From contig PSRN01000150.1 in NCBI GenBank assembly GCA_003176075.1, forward strand, positions 1 to 9,350: a stretch of 9,350 bases of DNA, given 5' to 3'. The position numbers and the translations under genes were made by a program. The DNA comes from Bdellovibrio sp. GTDB lineage: Bacteria > Bdellovibrionota > Bdellovibrionia > Bdellovibrionales > Bdellovibrionaceae. The number at the start of each line of letters is the position of its first letter. Position 1 is the stretch's first letter. The notes beneath the pieces were generated by a model. That model was given only the letters and a program-made list of their open reading frames with translations. It had not been told where the DNA came from and searched no databases. Positions 1 to 6,021 of this stretch are shown in pieces.

Positions 1-18
1 CAACAAGACGCCCAACGG

Positions 19-405
19 TCAGCAAGAGAGGCTGAAGAAGTTCACGAATGGCAGGTCATAGAACGAGCCTTTGTTTATTCTAACCCGTAACGGGACGAGA
101 TTTGAAACAAGTATGCGATAACTCTCAGATCCAGCGCTTACGGTGAATTCAGTAGGGCCGCTTTTTCGCAGTTCGGGAAGAACTTGAAAGTCGAAAGTGT
201 TTAGGTACTCTTTGATTTTTGAGGAATCAGATGGAGAGCTGTGATCTATTAGGTACATTTGAATTGATTCTCTGCTTTTCAGGTTCTTGATTACATTTAT
301 CGAGTGATCCAGCGCGGCTCCTATTCTTGGAAGAGGTTTCGCTAATGTGGGAAAGTTTACGCTGAAACAACATAGCCAAAAAATGTAGTGAGAAAAACGC
401 CGCAC
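19..405 (-). CDS. Small exported protein of unknown function (128 aa)
   Basis: I do not recognise a family. The reading frame is open further upstream, to a TTG at 456, but the start chosen is the GTG at 405 because a perfect GGAGG (414-418) lies 8 nt before it. From this start the protein opens with Arg-Arg, a hydrophobic stretch (about residues 5-15, YIFWLCCFSVN) and a possible signal-peptidase site after TLA (about residue 23), so it is probably sent to the periplasm or outside. The rest is a mixed polar domain of about 105 residues with no recognisable motif. It is the last gene of the minus-strand series and is separated from the previous gene by 234 bp, so it may have its own promoter. 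What is seen: the ribosome site, the frame and the hydrophobic N-terminus. Export is inferred. Confidence 0.6.
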   Translation of the reverse strand: MRRFSHYIFWLCCFSVNFPTLAKPLPRIGAALDHSINVIKNLKSRESIQMYLIDHSSPSDSSKIKEYLNTFDFQVLPELRKSGPTEFTVSAGSESYRILVSNLVPLRVRINKGSFYDLPFVNFFSLSC

Positions 406-413
406 GGATGCCC

Positions 414-418
414 CCTCC
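414..418 (-). promoter_or_regulatory. Ribosome-binding site deciding the GTG start at 405
   Basis: On the minus strand this reads GGAGG and is followed by 8 nt and then GTG. No comparable site precedes the upstream in-frame start at 456. Confidence 0.65.
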
Positions 419-518
419 GAAGGTAGGAAAGCAGCTGATATTGCAATTGTCCACAATTAAATCAGGCATGGCTTAACCAATTTGTGGTTTCCATAACTTA
501 CTTGCCTTTTGAAACTTC

Positions 519-544
519 AAAAAAAAAAGGAGCCACCCAACGGC
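519..544 (-). terminator. Possible weak terminator after the exported-protein gene at 640-1506
   Basis: Read on the minus strand, GCCGTTGGGTGGC (544-532) can fold into a short stem (three GC pairs plus two G-U pairs, three-base loop). It is followed by TCC and an unbroken run of ten T (528-519). The T-run is convincing but the stem is weak. An imperfect 16-bp palindrome (TTTTGAAACTTCAAAA, 507-522, plus strand) overlaps the run. The rest of the 234-bp gap between the two genes shows no coding signal that I trust. Confidence 0.35.
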
Positions 545-639
545 AAGACAGGTATTGAAAACAGTCCGAAAGATCAACCGCAAGAAAAGCATTCATGCGA
601 GGCACTGGGACTTCGTCGCCGACAAGGCTTGGGTGAGAC

Positions 640-1506
640 CTACTTCTTCAGAGCCTTCTCAACTCGATCTTCTTTGTTCGTATCAAAGGTACCCACTGAG
701 TGGACTCCCTTGCTCTTCTTCTCCGGCAAATAGACAGCATAGACTTTTGCGGTGACCCCCGCCGGCAGGAAAGATGTCGCTGCTTTGAGGTTGATTTTGA
801 ATTTCTTGTCCACTCGGAGTGAAATTTTATCCCCCTCAGCCTCTCCCATTTCCCGAGCTCCAGCGAACGGAACATAGCTCAGCGCCAGGGTGCCTCGGTG
901 GGATGTGAGACCCACATACCGACCGTTAAATTGGACTCCTTCAGCCCACAAAAATCCCGCACTGTCAGTTACCGAAATGCCGGTGCCAGCCACAGGCAGG
1001 CTGTCAACGGATACCGGTTTTGAAACCTCTCGCAGAGAAACGTAAAACCTCACAACGAGATGACGGCCTTTGCTGTTCTTGATCTGCCAAACGATGGGTT
1101 CAAGATTTTCAATGGTGAATTCTTTCTTCTCCAAAAGATCTTTGAATTCGGGACCATTGTCGTCAGGCAATTGCTTGGCGTACTCCTCGATGACCGCACG
1201 GATGGAACGGTCATCTAAAACTTGAAAACGATATCGAATAGCAAATGAGGCATTCTCCGAATCCCCTGACCAATCACCCTTTATTATCCCTGAGTCTCGA
1301 TCCGGCCGCCAATAACTGGTCGCTTCCGGACCAGAGACGATTTGCCTGCCATCGACCTTATAGACATCGCCATTGAGCTGATAACGGTCACGAATATCTT
1401 GGGCCGAGAGCTCTTTCGCTGAACCCGATGAGGTTGCCACAAGCAAGACGCCGAGGGCGATGCTTGGTAAGACGTTTCGAAAAACATTTGCAAGAATCTG
1501 TTTCAA
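640..1506 (-). CDS. Exported protein of unknown function (288 aa)
   Basis: No family recognised. The start is set at the TTG at 1506, 7 nt after a perfect GGAGG (1514-1518). An in-frame GTG lies directly before it at 1509, and a TTG at 1524 has no ribosome site. The N-terminus is a clear signal peptide: Lys2, Arg10, a hydrophobic core (about 11-25, PSIALGVLLVA) and a good cleavage site after SGSA (about residue 30). The mature part is soluble and polar, rich in charged residues, with no cysteine and no second membrane segment; alternating beta-like stretches suggest a periplasmic or surface domain. The C-terminus is strongly basic (ends EKALKK). It begins 27 bp after the stop of the small membrane protein and is most likely the last gene of the sigma-factor unit. 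It could be a target or a sensor partner of that system; the sequence alone does not say which. Confidence 0.8.
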   Translation of the reverse strand: MKQILANVFRNVLPSIALGVLLVATSSGSAKELSAQDIRDRYQLNGDVYKVDGRQIVSGPEATSYWRPDRDSGIIKGDWSGDSENASFAIRYRFQVLDDRSIRAVIEEYAKQLPDDNGPEFKDLLEKKEFTIENLEPIVWQIKNSKGRHLVVRFYVSLREVSKPVSVDSLPVAGTGISVTDSAGFLWAEGVQFNGRYVGLTSHRGTLALSYVPFAGAREMGEAEGDKISLRVDKKFKINLKAATSFLPAGVTAKVYAVYLPEKKSKGVHSVGTFDTNKEDRVEKALKK

Positions 1507-1513
1507 CACAAGT

Positions 1514-1518
1514 CCTCC
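1514..1518 (-). promoter_or_regulatory. Ribosome-binding site deciding the TTG start at 1506
   Basis: Minus strand GGAGG followed by ACTTGTG and then TTG. The 7-nt spacing favours TTG at 1506 over the GTG at 1509, which would be only 4 nt away. Confidence 0.6.
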
Positions 1519-1533
1519 GATCAAGAAATAAGC

Positions 1534-1836
1534 CTAATCTAAGTTGGCATGGGAGTGTTCAAAGGTTGCATCGCCAACAGAAATTGTCGCCGCCAGTGGA
1601 TCTTGAACAATTGTGGGAAAAAAGTTCTTGATCAAAATCGCTCCCAACACAAAGCCAACGAACATGGCCGCTGCAAGTTGCCAAGCCCATTGACTTCGGG
1701 TTGTTGTTGTCGTTTTTCGGCCAGCACGCGCTTCACTTTGAACCGCCAGCTGCCAGACTTTCATCTCCACATCATCCGGGGACAGACCCCTGAGAGGCTT
1801 GAGCAATTCACTGAGTTCATCGTTTGGGTCACTCAT
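1534..1836 (-). CDS. Single-pass membrane protein, probable partner (anti-sigma-like) of the ECF sigma factor (100 aa)
   Basis: The likely role is to hold the neighbouring sigma factor inactive at the inner membrane until an envelope signal arrives. This is inferred from position and shape, not from a motif. The N-terminal half (residues 1-48) is cytoplasmic-looking and acidic, with a leucine-rich helix (ELLKPLRGLSPDDVEMKVWQL). A basic and threonine-rich stretch (about 36-48, with five consecutive Thr) precedes one hydrophobic segment at about 51-69 (AWQLAAAMFVGFVLGAILI). A short tail of about 30 residues follows, presumably periplasmic. It lacks the HxxxCxxC zinc motif typical of many ECF anti-sigma factors, and has no cysteine at all. 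GGAGG at 1843-1847 sits 6 nt before the ATG. The start overlaps the sigma stop in ATGAGTGA, which points to coupled translation in fixed proportion. Confidence 0.75.
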   Translation of the reverse strand: MSDPNDELSELLKPLRGLSPDDVEMKVWQLAVQSEARAGRKTTTTTRSQWAWQLAAAMFVGFVLGAILIKNFFPTIVQDPLAATISVGDATFEHSHANLD

Positions 1837-2323
1837 TCTTGACCTCCATTATTTGGCGCAGGTTTTCCTTCGCCCGGTGAACGTGACTCTTCACGGTGCC
1901 GACGGGCATATTGAGTCCGGCTGCAATTTGATCCAGCGAAAATTCCGCGTCGATCATTTGCAAAATGATCTCCTGTTCAATGGGTTTCAATTGCTGGATT
2001 GCCCATCGGAGATGAACAGAATCGGAAGTATCTCTTGGATCCTCAGGCACATCCAAGCTTCTTTCATCATCGACCAGGTCAAACGGCGGGCCGGCTTTGC
2101 AGGCTTCAAGTCGGACATACCTTGCGATTCCGTAGGCATACGATTTCAAAGTGCCACGGTCCGGTGAAAATTCGCCCAGGCGGTGCTTTTGCACCAAGCG
2201 AATCAGCGATTCTTGAACCAGATCAGATGCCTGTGACGGCGGAAAGGTTCCGCAGAAGTACCTGTATAAACAGGGACCTATGTCATTTACAATCTGATGC
2301 CAGTCAGGTTCTGATGGACTCAT
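1829..2323 (-). CDS. RNA polymerase ECF-type sigma factor (164 aa)
   Basis: This protein redirects RNA polymerase to a set of promoters, probably in response to an envelope signal. Its length of 164 residues fits the ECF group, which keeps only regions 2 and 4. Region 2 is seen at about 9-77, with the core-binding helix signature DLVQESLIRLVQKH (34-47) and the following SYAYGIARYVRLEACK stretch. Region 4 is seen at about 104-157, with a helix-turn-helix DQIAAGLNMPVGTVKSHVHRAKENL (131-155 region) including the typical GTVKSHVHRA recognition helix. Three cysteines (18, 24, 75) lie in or near region 2. The spacing 18/24 is curious but not a known motif. The ATG at 2323 has a modest ribosome site (AAGG, 3 nt away). 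It lies 58 bp after the exported four-cysteine protein and overlaps the membrane protein gene by 8 bp, so it is probably co-transcribed with both. The family call is firm; the signal and regulon are unknown. Confidence 0.93.
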   Translation of the reverse strand: MSPSEPDWHQIVNDIGPCLYRYFCGTFPPSQASDLVQESLIRLVQKHRLGEFSPDRGTLKSYAYGIARYVRLEACKAGPPFDLVDDERSLDVPEDPRDTSDSVHLRWAIQQLKPIEQEIILQMIDAEFSLDQIAAGLNMPVGTVKSHVHRAKENLRQIMEVKNE

Positions 2324-2381
2324 CGACCTTCATTGGCAACCATTCAACGAAAAGTTGCAAGGAACTTAAAAAATGATGATC

Positions 2382-3170
2382 TTACCGCTGCCCCACCGGC
2401 GAGGATTCCGCGGACTTCTGATCTTTGGAGTTCGCCAGGTCGGCCGTTGGCACGGCAGGATTTTGATCGACGGAGCGAAGAGCCGGAAATTCAGTAATTT
2501 TTAGATCTCCCTCGGCGGCAATTCTCCTTCGTCCCTGAAACGTCACGCGGTGGCCGAACGTCACGGCTGAGATGCCTCCCGCTTTGTTCTTGCTGAGGTC
2601 GGTATGAATGTGAAAAACGTAAGCCCCGTGGCTTACATCAAACTGTAAGACTATTTTTTGACCGTTCGAACAGAGTTGCGACTTGGCCCACCGCGGGTGC
2701 TCTTCCTGAGACCAAAAATTGCCTGAGGAATCGGTTTTGAAACTAAAATCCGCTATGGGATCGTTGACTTTACGACTTTTGCAGTTCGCAAAAAGAACGT
2801 TTGGATGATCTGAAAAAATATCGAGCGAAAGATCAGGCGTCATACAGCTCTCATCGATGATTCGGCGGTGTCCAGGACCGGCAAATCGGTAGATTTGGTT
2901 AGCCCGAAAATCCGAAATATTCAGAATTCCTTGCGTGGACTCCAAGAGACGGGTTTTGGCTTTCAATTCAGACACTGAACTTGCGCACTCCATTTTGAAT
3001 GGCTGAATCTCCGCTCGCGCTGAAGAATTCAAATCGCCAGCGGAAACGGCAGCCGGCGAGTTTGGCGGTGCCAAGGCCGCCTGAATGGCCGGATTTGGAG
3101 CGCTTGTGATCGCTGGCGCACCGGCCCCAAAACCCCAAACTGAAATAAGCAAAGCCCACGGAGAGAACAT
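2382..3170 (-). CDS. Exported protein with four cysteines, unknown function (262 aa)
   Basis: No family recognised. The chosen start is the ATG at 3170, preceded by AAGGAGG with 5-nt spacing; a further in-frame ATG five codons upstream (3185) has no ribosome site. The N-terminus is hydrophobic (WALLISVWGFGAG, about 5-17) with likely cleavage after GAPA (about 20). A low-complexity Ala/Pro/Ser linker follows (about 21-55), common after export signals. The folded region (about 57-232) carries exactly four cysteines, at 62, 109, 130 and 167, which could form two disulfides in the periplasm. A basic GRRR stretch lies near 213. The last 30 residues are polar and probably disordered. It is the first gene of the minus unit, just downstream of a good promoter candidate and 58 bp before the sigma factor, so it may belong to the same sensing system. 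Export is well supported; function is unknown. Confidence 0.8.
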   Translation of the reverse strand: MFSPWALLISVWGFGAGAPAITSAPNPAIQAALAPPNSPAAVSAGDLNSSARAEIQPFKMECASSVSELKAKTRLLESTQGILNISDFRANQIYRFAGPGHRRIIDESCMTPDLSLDIFSDHPNVLFANCKSRKVNDPIADFSFKTDSSGNFWSQEEHPRWAKSQLCSNGQKIVLQFDVSHGAYVFHIHTDLSKNKAGGISAVTFGHRVTFQGRRRIAAEGDLKITEFPALRSVDQNPAVPTADLANSKDQKSAESSPVGQR

Positions 3171-3175
3171 CCTAT

Positions 3176-3180
3176 CCTCC
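3176..3180 (-). promoter_or_regulatory. Ribosome-binding site deciding the ATG start at 3170
   Basis: Minus strand AAGGAGGATAGGATG gives GGAGG with 5-nt spacing to the ATG at 3170. It overlaps the codons that would follow the upstream ATG at 3185, which argues against that longer start. Confidence 0.7.
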
Positions 3181-3188
3181 TTCAACCA

Positions 3189-3217
3189 ATTTTATATAGA
3201 GAGCAAACTAGGGTCCA
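3189..3217 (-). promoter_or_regulatory. Candidate sigma-70-type promoter for the sigma-factor unit
   Basis: On the minus strand, TGGACC (3217-3212, four of six matches to TTGACA) is followed after 17 nt by TAAAAT (3194-3189, five of six matches to TATAAT). Transcription would begin near 3182, giving a leader of only about a dozen bases, with the GGAGG almost at its 5' end. The AT-rich TATATAAAAT stretch also offers nearby alternative -10 boxes. No start site has been shown. Confidence 0.42.
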
Positions 3218-3365
3218 GGCCCTTTCCCTTGGAAGCTCTTTGGGGACCAACCAAGCCCCAGCAGACCTTGCGAGGTGACGATTTAGGCTGCCAACCGGAC
3301 AGCAGATGTACGATGATGTCCCTCTTTCTTGATGAACCGGTGAAACAACGCGTCGCCATTAGCAA

Positions 3366-3395
3366 TTGACTGACCGTTAAGTCAGGCGCCATGAT
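3366..3395 (+). promoter_or_regulatory. Candidate promoter with overlapping inverted repeat for the tolC-like gene
   Basis: TTGACT (3366-3371, five of six matches to the -35 consensus) is followed after 18 nt by CATGAT (3390-3395, four of six matches to the -10 consensus). The spacer region holds inverted half-sites, TGACT (3367-3371) with AGTCA (3380-3384), and also CTGAC (3370-3374) with GTCAG (3381-3385), which could be an operator. The leader to the tolC-like ATG would be about 130 nt. If this promoter is real, the short ORF starting at 3391 would not be translated from it, since its ATG lies in the -10 box. Confidence 0.3.
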
Positions 3396-3537
3396 CCGTC
3401 GACGCTTGTCAGCCAAGCTTTTGAAAAGACTACTGAATATGCTGAATGCACTGGATGGACTGAATGTGGCTAGCATGATGCGGCAAGCGCTGGTATTCAT
3501 TCGCTATTTCAATCAGTTTAAAGAGATGCCCCGATGA
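3391..3537 (+). CDS. Doubtful short ORF (48 aa) overlapping the tolC-like start
   Basis: ATG at 3391 opens a frame that ends in TGA at 3535-3537, sharing ATGA with the start of the tolC-like gene, an arrangement typical of coupled translation. The product would be small, basic and helical: an Arg-rich start (MIRRRLSAKLLKRLL), then a leucine-spaced segment LNM-LNA-LDG-LNV, then a hydrophobic and aromatic end (ALVFIRYFNQF). No family recognised. The ribosome site is poor (AGG, 4 nt before ATG). The same frame is open back to a TGA at 3367-3369, with another open stretch before that, so a decayed regulator gene is another possibility. Against it: the weak start, short length, and an overlapping promoter candidate. 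I rate it as possible, not likely. Confidence 0.28.
   Translation: MIRRRLSAKLLKRLLNMLNALDGLNVASMMRQALVFIRYFNQFKEMPR
3433..3468 (+). repeat. Four tandem 9-bp repeats upstream of the tolC-like gene
   Basis: The units are CTGAATATG, CTGAATGCA, CTGGATGGA and CTGAATGTG, starting at 3433, 3442, 3451 and 3460. The first six bases are almost constant (CTGRAT) and the last three vary. They lie 66-101 bp before the tolC-like ATG. Read in the frame of the short ORF they encode L-N/D-x four times, so they are either a coding repeat or a run of evenly spaced protein-binding sites. Confidence 0.6.
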
Positions 3538-4871
3538 ACACACTCATGAAAAACCTTCTGTTATTTGCCCTTGCGGGTTTGATCGGTAGTTCCGGCGTGG
3601 GCGAACCGACTCCGGAAGCTCCGGCCGTCGAGCATGACTTTGACTGGAACTTAAGCCTGCAGGAACTCGCCAAAAATAACCCTGAACTCAATTCCAATCG
3701 CCGAGCCCTGGCGGCGGCGGAAAGACAAATCTTGGCGGCCAGGAGTGGCTTTTTCCCACAGCTTGCGGCGAAACTCGATTGGGTGAAAGGCGACACCGTG
3801 ACCCTGCCAACAACCGGCGCCCTGGCGACCGACCCCGGTTTGACAGGTTACGCGACCACAGCGGCACTCAGCCTCAGCCAGAATATTTTCGCGGGTTTTG
3901 CGGACAAGGCAAAGGTCGAAAGTGCCGAGGCCAATCGACAAATCGCCTGGGTCAATTTGCAGGCCGCCAAAGCACGGGTCCTTCTCGAACTCAAAACCGC
4001 GTACGCCAATTTTCTCTTTGCCATTCTCATGCTGGAACTCTCTGAAACGATCGTGCAGCGACGAACGGAAAACTTGAACATGGTGGCCCTCAGCTATGAG
4101 GGCGGGCGGGAAAACCGGGGCTCGCTTTTGTTGTCGAAGATTAACGTCGACCAGGCCAAATTCGAAAGAATGCAGGCTGAGAACACCCGAATTCTGGCCG
4201 AAGATCAGTTCAACAAGGTCATTGGAAGAATGATTTCAACCCCGGTCCGGCTGGTCGGAGAAATTCCATCGGAGGCGCCTTCCGCCAAGCCACCACCCTT
4301 CGAACAGCTTCTTGGCAAAACGACGGAGGTGCTTTTGATCGAAGCGCAGGAGGAGGCCGCTCACGTGGCGCTCAAGCAGTCGCGCAGCGGATTCTTCCCA
4401 AGTTTGGACCTGTCAGCTTCGGTTTTCAGTCCGGGAGCCGATTGGCAGGGTCAAACCAATCACTGGAGCGCCGATTTCTCATTGACCTGGCCCCTCTTCA
4501 GCGGCGGCAAGGATTACTACGGCAACCAGGCGGCGGCGGAAAGTCTTCGGGCGGCTCAATTGAATCATCAAATGACGAATTTCCAAATTCTTGTCAGACT
4601 CCGTCAAACATGGCAGGCCTGGGTGGAGGCCGTTGAACTCAATAAGGTGCAACAGGGATTCGTCACCGCGGCGCAAATCCGCGCCGATATCGGCAGGCAG
4701 AAATACCACAATAGCCTTCTGACATTTGACCAGTGGTACGATATTGAAAATGACCGTATCAATCGACAGAAAGACAAACTCAATGGACTCAAAAATAAAT
4801 GGTTGACCGAAGCGGCTTGGAAGCAAGCCCTCGGTCTTTCTGACCCCGTCTTGGACGAGGCATTGAAATAG
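3534..4871 (+). CDS. TolC-family outer-membrane channel protein (445 aa)
   Basis: This is an outer-membrane efflux or secretion duct: three copies would form a beta-barrel in the outer membrane with a long helical tunnel into the periplasm, opened by an adaptor and an inner-membrane pump. The family's two-fold internal repeat is plain: RSGFFPQL at 70-77 in the first half and RSGFFPSL at 284-291 in the second. Each is followed by a beta segment ending in a short aromatic/Gly turn (SLSQNIFAGF; SLTWPLFSGG), then long helices rich in Ala, Gln and Glu. Length fits the family. The N-terminus (MNTLMKNLLLFALAGLIGSSGVG) is a signal peptide, likely cut near residue 20-24; there is no lipobox cysteine. 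The start is ATG 3534, preceded by AAAGAG 8 nt upstream; an ATG four codons later has no ribosome site. The adaptor gene follows after 79 bp, in the same direction. The substrate cannot be told from sequence. Confidence 0.93.
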   Translation: MNTLMKNLLLFALAGLIGSSGVGEPTPEAPAVEHDFDWNLSLQELAKNNPELNSNRRALAAAERQILAARSGFFPQLAAKLDWVKGDTVTLPTTGALATDPGLTGYATTAALSLSQNIFAGFADKAKVESAEANRQIAWVNLQAAKARVLLELKTAYANFLFAILMLELSETIVQRRTENLNMVALSYEGGRENRGSLLLSKINVDQAKFERMQAENTRILAEDQFNKVIGRMISTPVRLVGEIPSEAPSAKPPPFEQLLGKTTEVLLIEAQEEAAHVALKQSRSGFFPSLDLSASVFSPGADWQGQTNHWSADFSLTWPLFSGGKDYYGNQAAAESLRAAQLNHQMTNFQILVRLRQTWQAWVEAVELNKVQQGFVTAAQIRADIGRQKYHNSLLTFDQWYDIENDRINRQKDKLNGLKNKWLTEAAWKQALGLSDPVLDEALK

Positions 4872-4875
4872 CTAA

Positions 4876-4935
4876 GCGTGGGCGGCGAAGGGCCAAGTCG
4901 GTACCTTCGGTACCTCCGCAGTGCCACGGGTGTGT
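4876..4935 (+). repeat. 60-bp dispersed repeat, copy A
   Basis: Copy A starts 5 bp after the tolC-like stop and ends 15 bp before the adaptor ATG. Its reverse complement matches copy B (9232-9291) at 58 of 60 positions without gaps; the differences are at 4892 and 4934. Similarity seems to resume beyond the edge (AAGGAA at 4936-4941) after a 3-nt offset in copy B. The centre (4900-4914) is GGTACC-TTC-GGTACC, a perfect 6-bp stem with a 3-nt loop. The flanking GTGG and CCAC blocks could add a loose outer stem. In the transcript it would form a hairpin just upstream of the adaptor's ribosome site. No T-run follows, so it is not a standard terminator. It resembles a REP- or MITE-like intergenic element; the family is unknown to me. 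Confidence 0.9.
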
Positions 4936-4950
4936 AAGGAAAACTTGCCG

Positions 4951-5907
4951 ATGAAAAAAATAATTTGGCCCTGGTTGGTTGTCGGGCTGATCGCAGGTGG
5001 GGCGGTGGCCCTTCTTTCCGGTCGCAAATCCAAACCGCCCGAAGAATTTCGCCAAGCCAAGGCTGTACGTGGAACCCTGGAGATCAGCATTTTGAGCACC
5101 GGCGTCGTGCAACCGGAAAATCGCCTTGAAATCAAACCCCCCGTCCAGGGGCGCATCGAACGGGTTCTTGTCAAAGAAGGTGACGAGATTCACAAAGGCC
5201 AAACTTTGGCGTGGATGAGTTCCACCGAACGGGCGGCCCTGCTGGACGCGGCCCGGGCCCGAGGCACTGAAGAATTGGAAAAATGGTCTGATTACTACAA
5301 GGCCACGCCGATCATGGCTCCCATCGACGGAACGTTGATCCTGCGAAAAGTGGAGCCCGGACAGACTTTCTCCTCCAACGACGCCGTTTTTGTCATGAGC
5401 GACCGCCTGACCGTCAAGGCCCAAGTGGATGAGAAGGACATCGCTCGCATCAAGCTCCAGCAGCCCGCCGTGGTCGTCCTCCACGCTTACCCCGACCACA
5501 AGATTCCCGCGCACGTCGACCAAATCGGCTTTGACGCGAAACCCGTGAATAACGTCACGACCTACCAAGTGAACGTATTGCCGGATCGAATCCCCGAATT
5601 TATGAGAAGCGGAATGACCGCCAACGTGAATTTCCATTTGCAGTCCAAGATCAACGTCATTCTTGTCGCGTCGGATGCCCTCAAACAAAAGAACAACCGC
5701 ACCTATGTTTTGCTCATGGACCCGGCGGGAGGAAGCGAGCCCATTGAACGAGAGGTCCAAACCGGCGGCAGCGATGGTCCGCGAACGGAAATCATCAGCG
5801 GCCTGCAAGAAGACGACGTTGTCCTCACCACCGTTTCCAAACGAGCGAGCTCGATTCCCACTGGCCCCTTTTCACCCACGCCCCAGCGAAAGCCTCCAGT
5901 GCATTAA
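4951..5907 (+). CDS. MacA/HlyD-type periplasmic adaptor (membrane fusion) protein (318 aa)
   Basis: The protein would link an inner-membrane pump to the TolC-like channel across the periplasm. One N-terminal membrane anchor is seen (about 5-22, IWPWLVVGLIAGGAVALL). Next comes the split lipoyl/barrel-sandwich domain: first half about 47-90 (STGVVQPENRLEIKPPVQG, then VLVKEGDEIHKGQTL), second half about 119-150 (TPIMAPIDGTLI, KVEPGQTF). A beta-barrel domain (about 153-232, with VDEKDIARIKLQQP) and a membrane-proximal domain (about 233-295, ending SGLQEDDVVLTT) complete the usual order. The helical hairpin between the lipoyl halves is very short, only about 28 residues (91-118). ATG 4951 is chosen: the membrane anchor begins there, and AAGGA lies 10 nt upstream. 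A GTG at 4921 in the same frame falls inside the 60-bp repeat and is unlikely. The gene follows the tolC-like gene, but no pump gene follows it here. Confidence 0.92.
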   Translation: MKKIIWPWLVVGLIAGGAVALLSGRKSKPPEEFRQAKAVRGTLEISILSTGVVQPENRLEIKPPVQGRIERVLVKEGDEIHKGQTLAWMSSTERAALLDAARARGTEELEKWSDYYKATPIMAPIDGTLILRKVEPGQTFSSNDAVFVMSDRLTVKAQVDEKDIARIKLQQPAVVVLHAYPDHKIPAHVDQIGFDAKPVNNVTTYQVNVLPDRIPEFMRSGMTANVNFHLQSKINVILVASDALKQKNNRTYVLLMDPAGGSEPIEREVQTGGSDGPRTEIISGLQEDDVVLTTVSKRASSIPTGPFSPTPQRKPPVH

Positions 5908-6021
5908 GAGTCGGCACGAAAAACCAGACATTCCAGATAAATTTACAGGATCGAAAGACTCCTCTTGCGTTTGATGCTCTTAACGCTAATAAATGCCAAC
6001 ATTTTTCGAGAGGTGGGTTGA

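Larger units (their letters stand above)
3171..3533. other. Divergent intergenic region between the two transcription units
   Basis: This 363-bp stretch separates the minus-strand sigma-factor unit from the plus-strand export genes. It contains the minus promoter candidate, a weaker plus promoter candidate with a small inverted repeat, a four-copy 9-bp repeat and a doubtful short ORF ending at the tolC-like start. The part from about 3220 to 3360 shows nothing I can name. Confidence 0.7.

Noticed and set aside
509..755. Two overlapping plus-strand frames between and into the exported-protein gene
   Set aside because: Starts are TTG with poor ribosome sites, the frames run into an antisense gene with a clear signal peptide and start, and the products resemble nothing known.
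2351..2366. AAGTT/AACTT stem between the four-cysteine protein and the sigma-factor gene as a terminator
   Set aside because: Only five AT-rich base pairs and a very short T stretch; the 58-bp gap fits co-transcription better.
3240..3259. TGGGG and CCCCA inverted pair as a terminator or operator
   Set aside because: Only five base pairs with a ten-base loop and no T-run on either strand.
3192..3500. 102-codon open frame on the minus strand in the divergent region
   Set aside because: No ribosome site before its start, no recognisable features, and it covers the promoter and repeat signals.
4789..5808. Long open frame on the minus strand opposite the adaptor gene
   Set aside because: It lies antisense to a clearly recognised adaptor, has no ribosome site, and its composition is that of a mirror frame.
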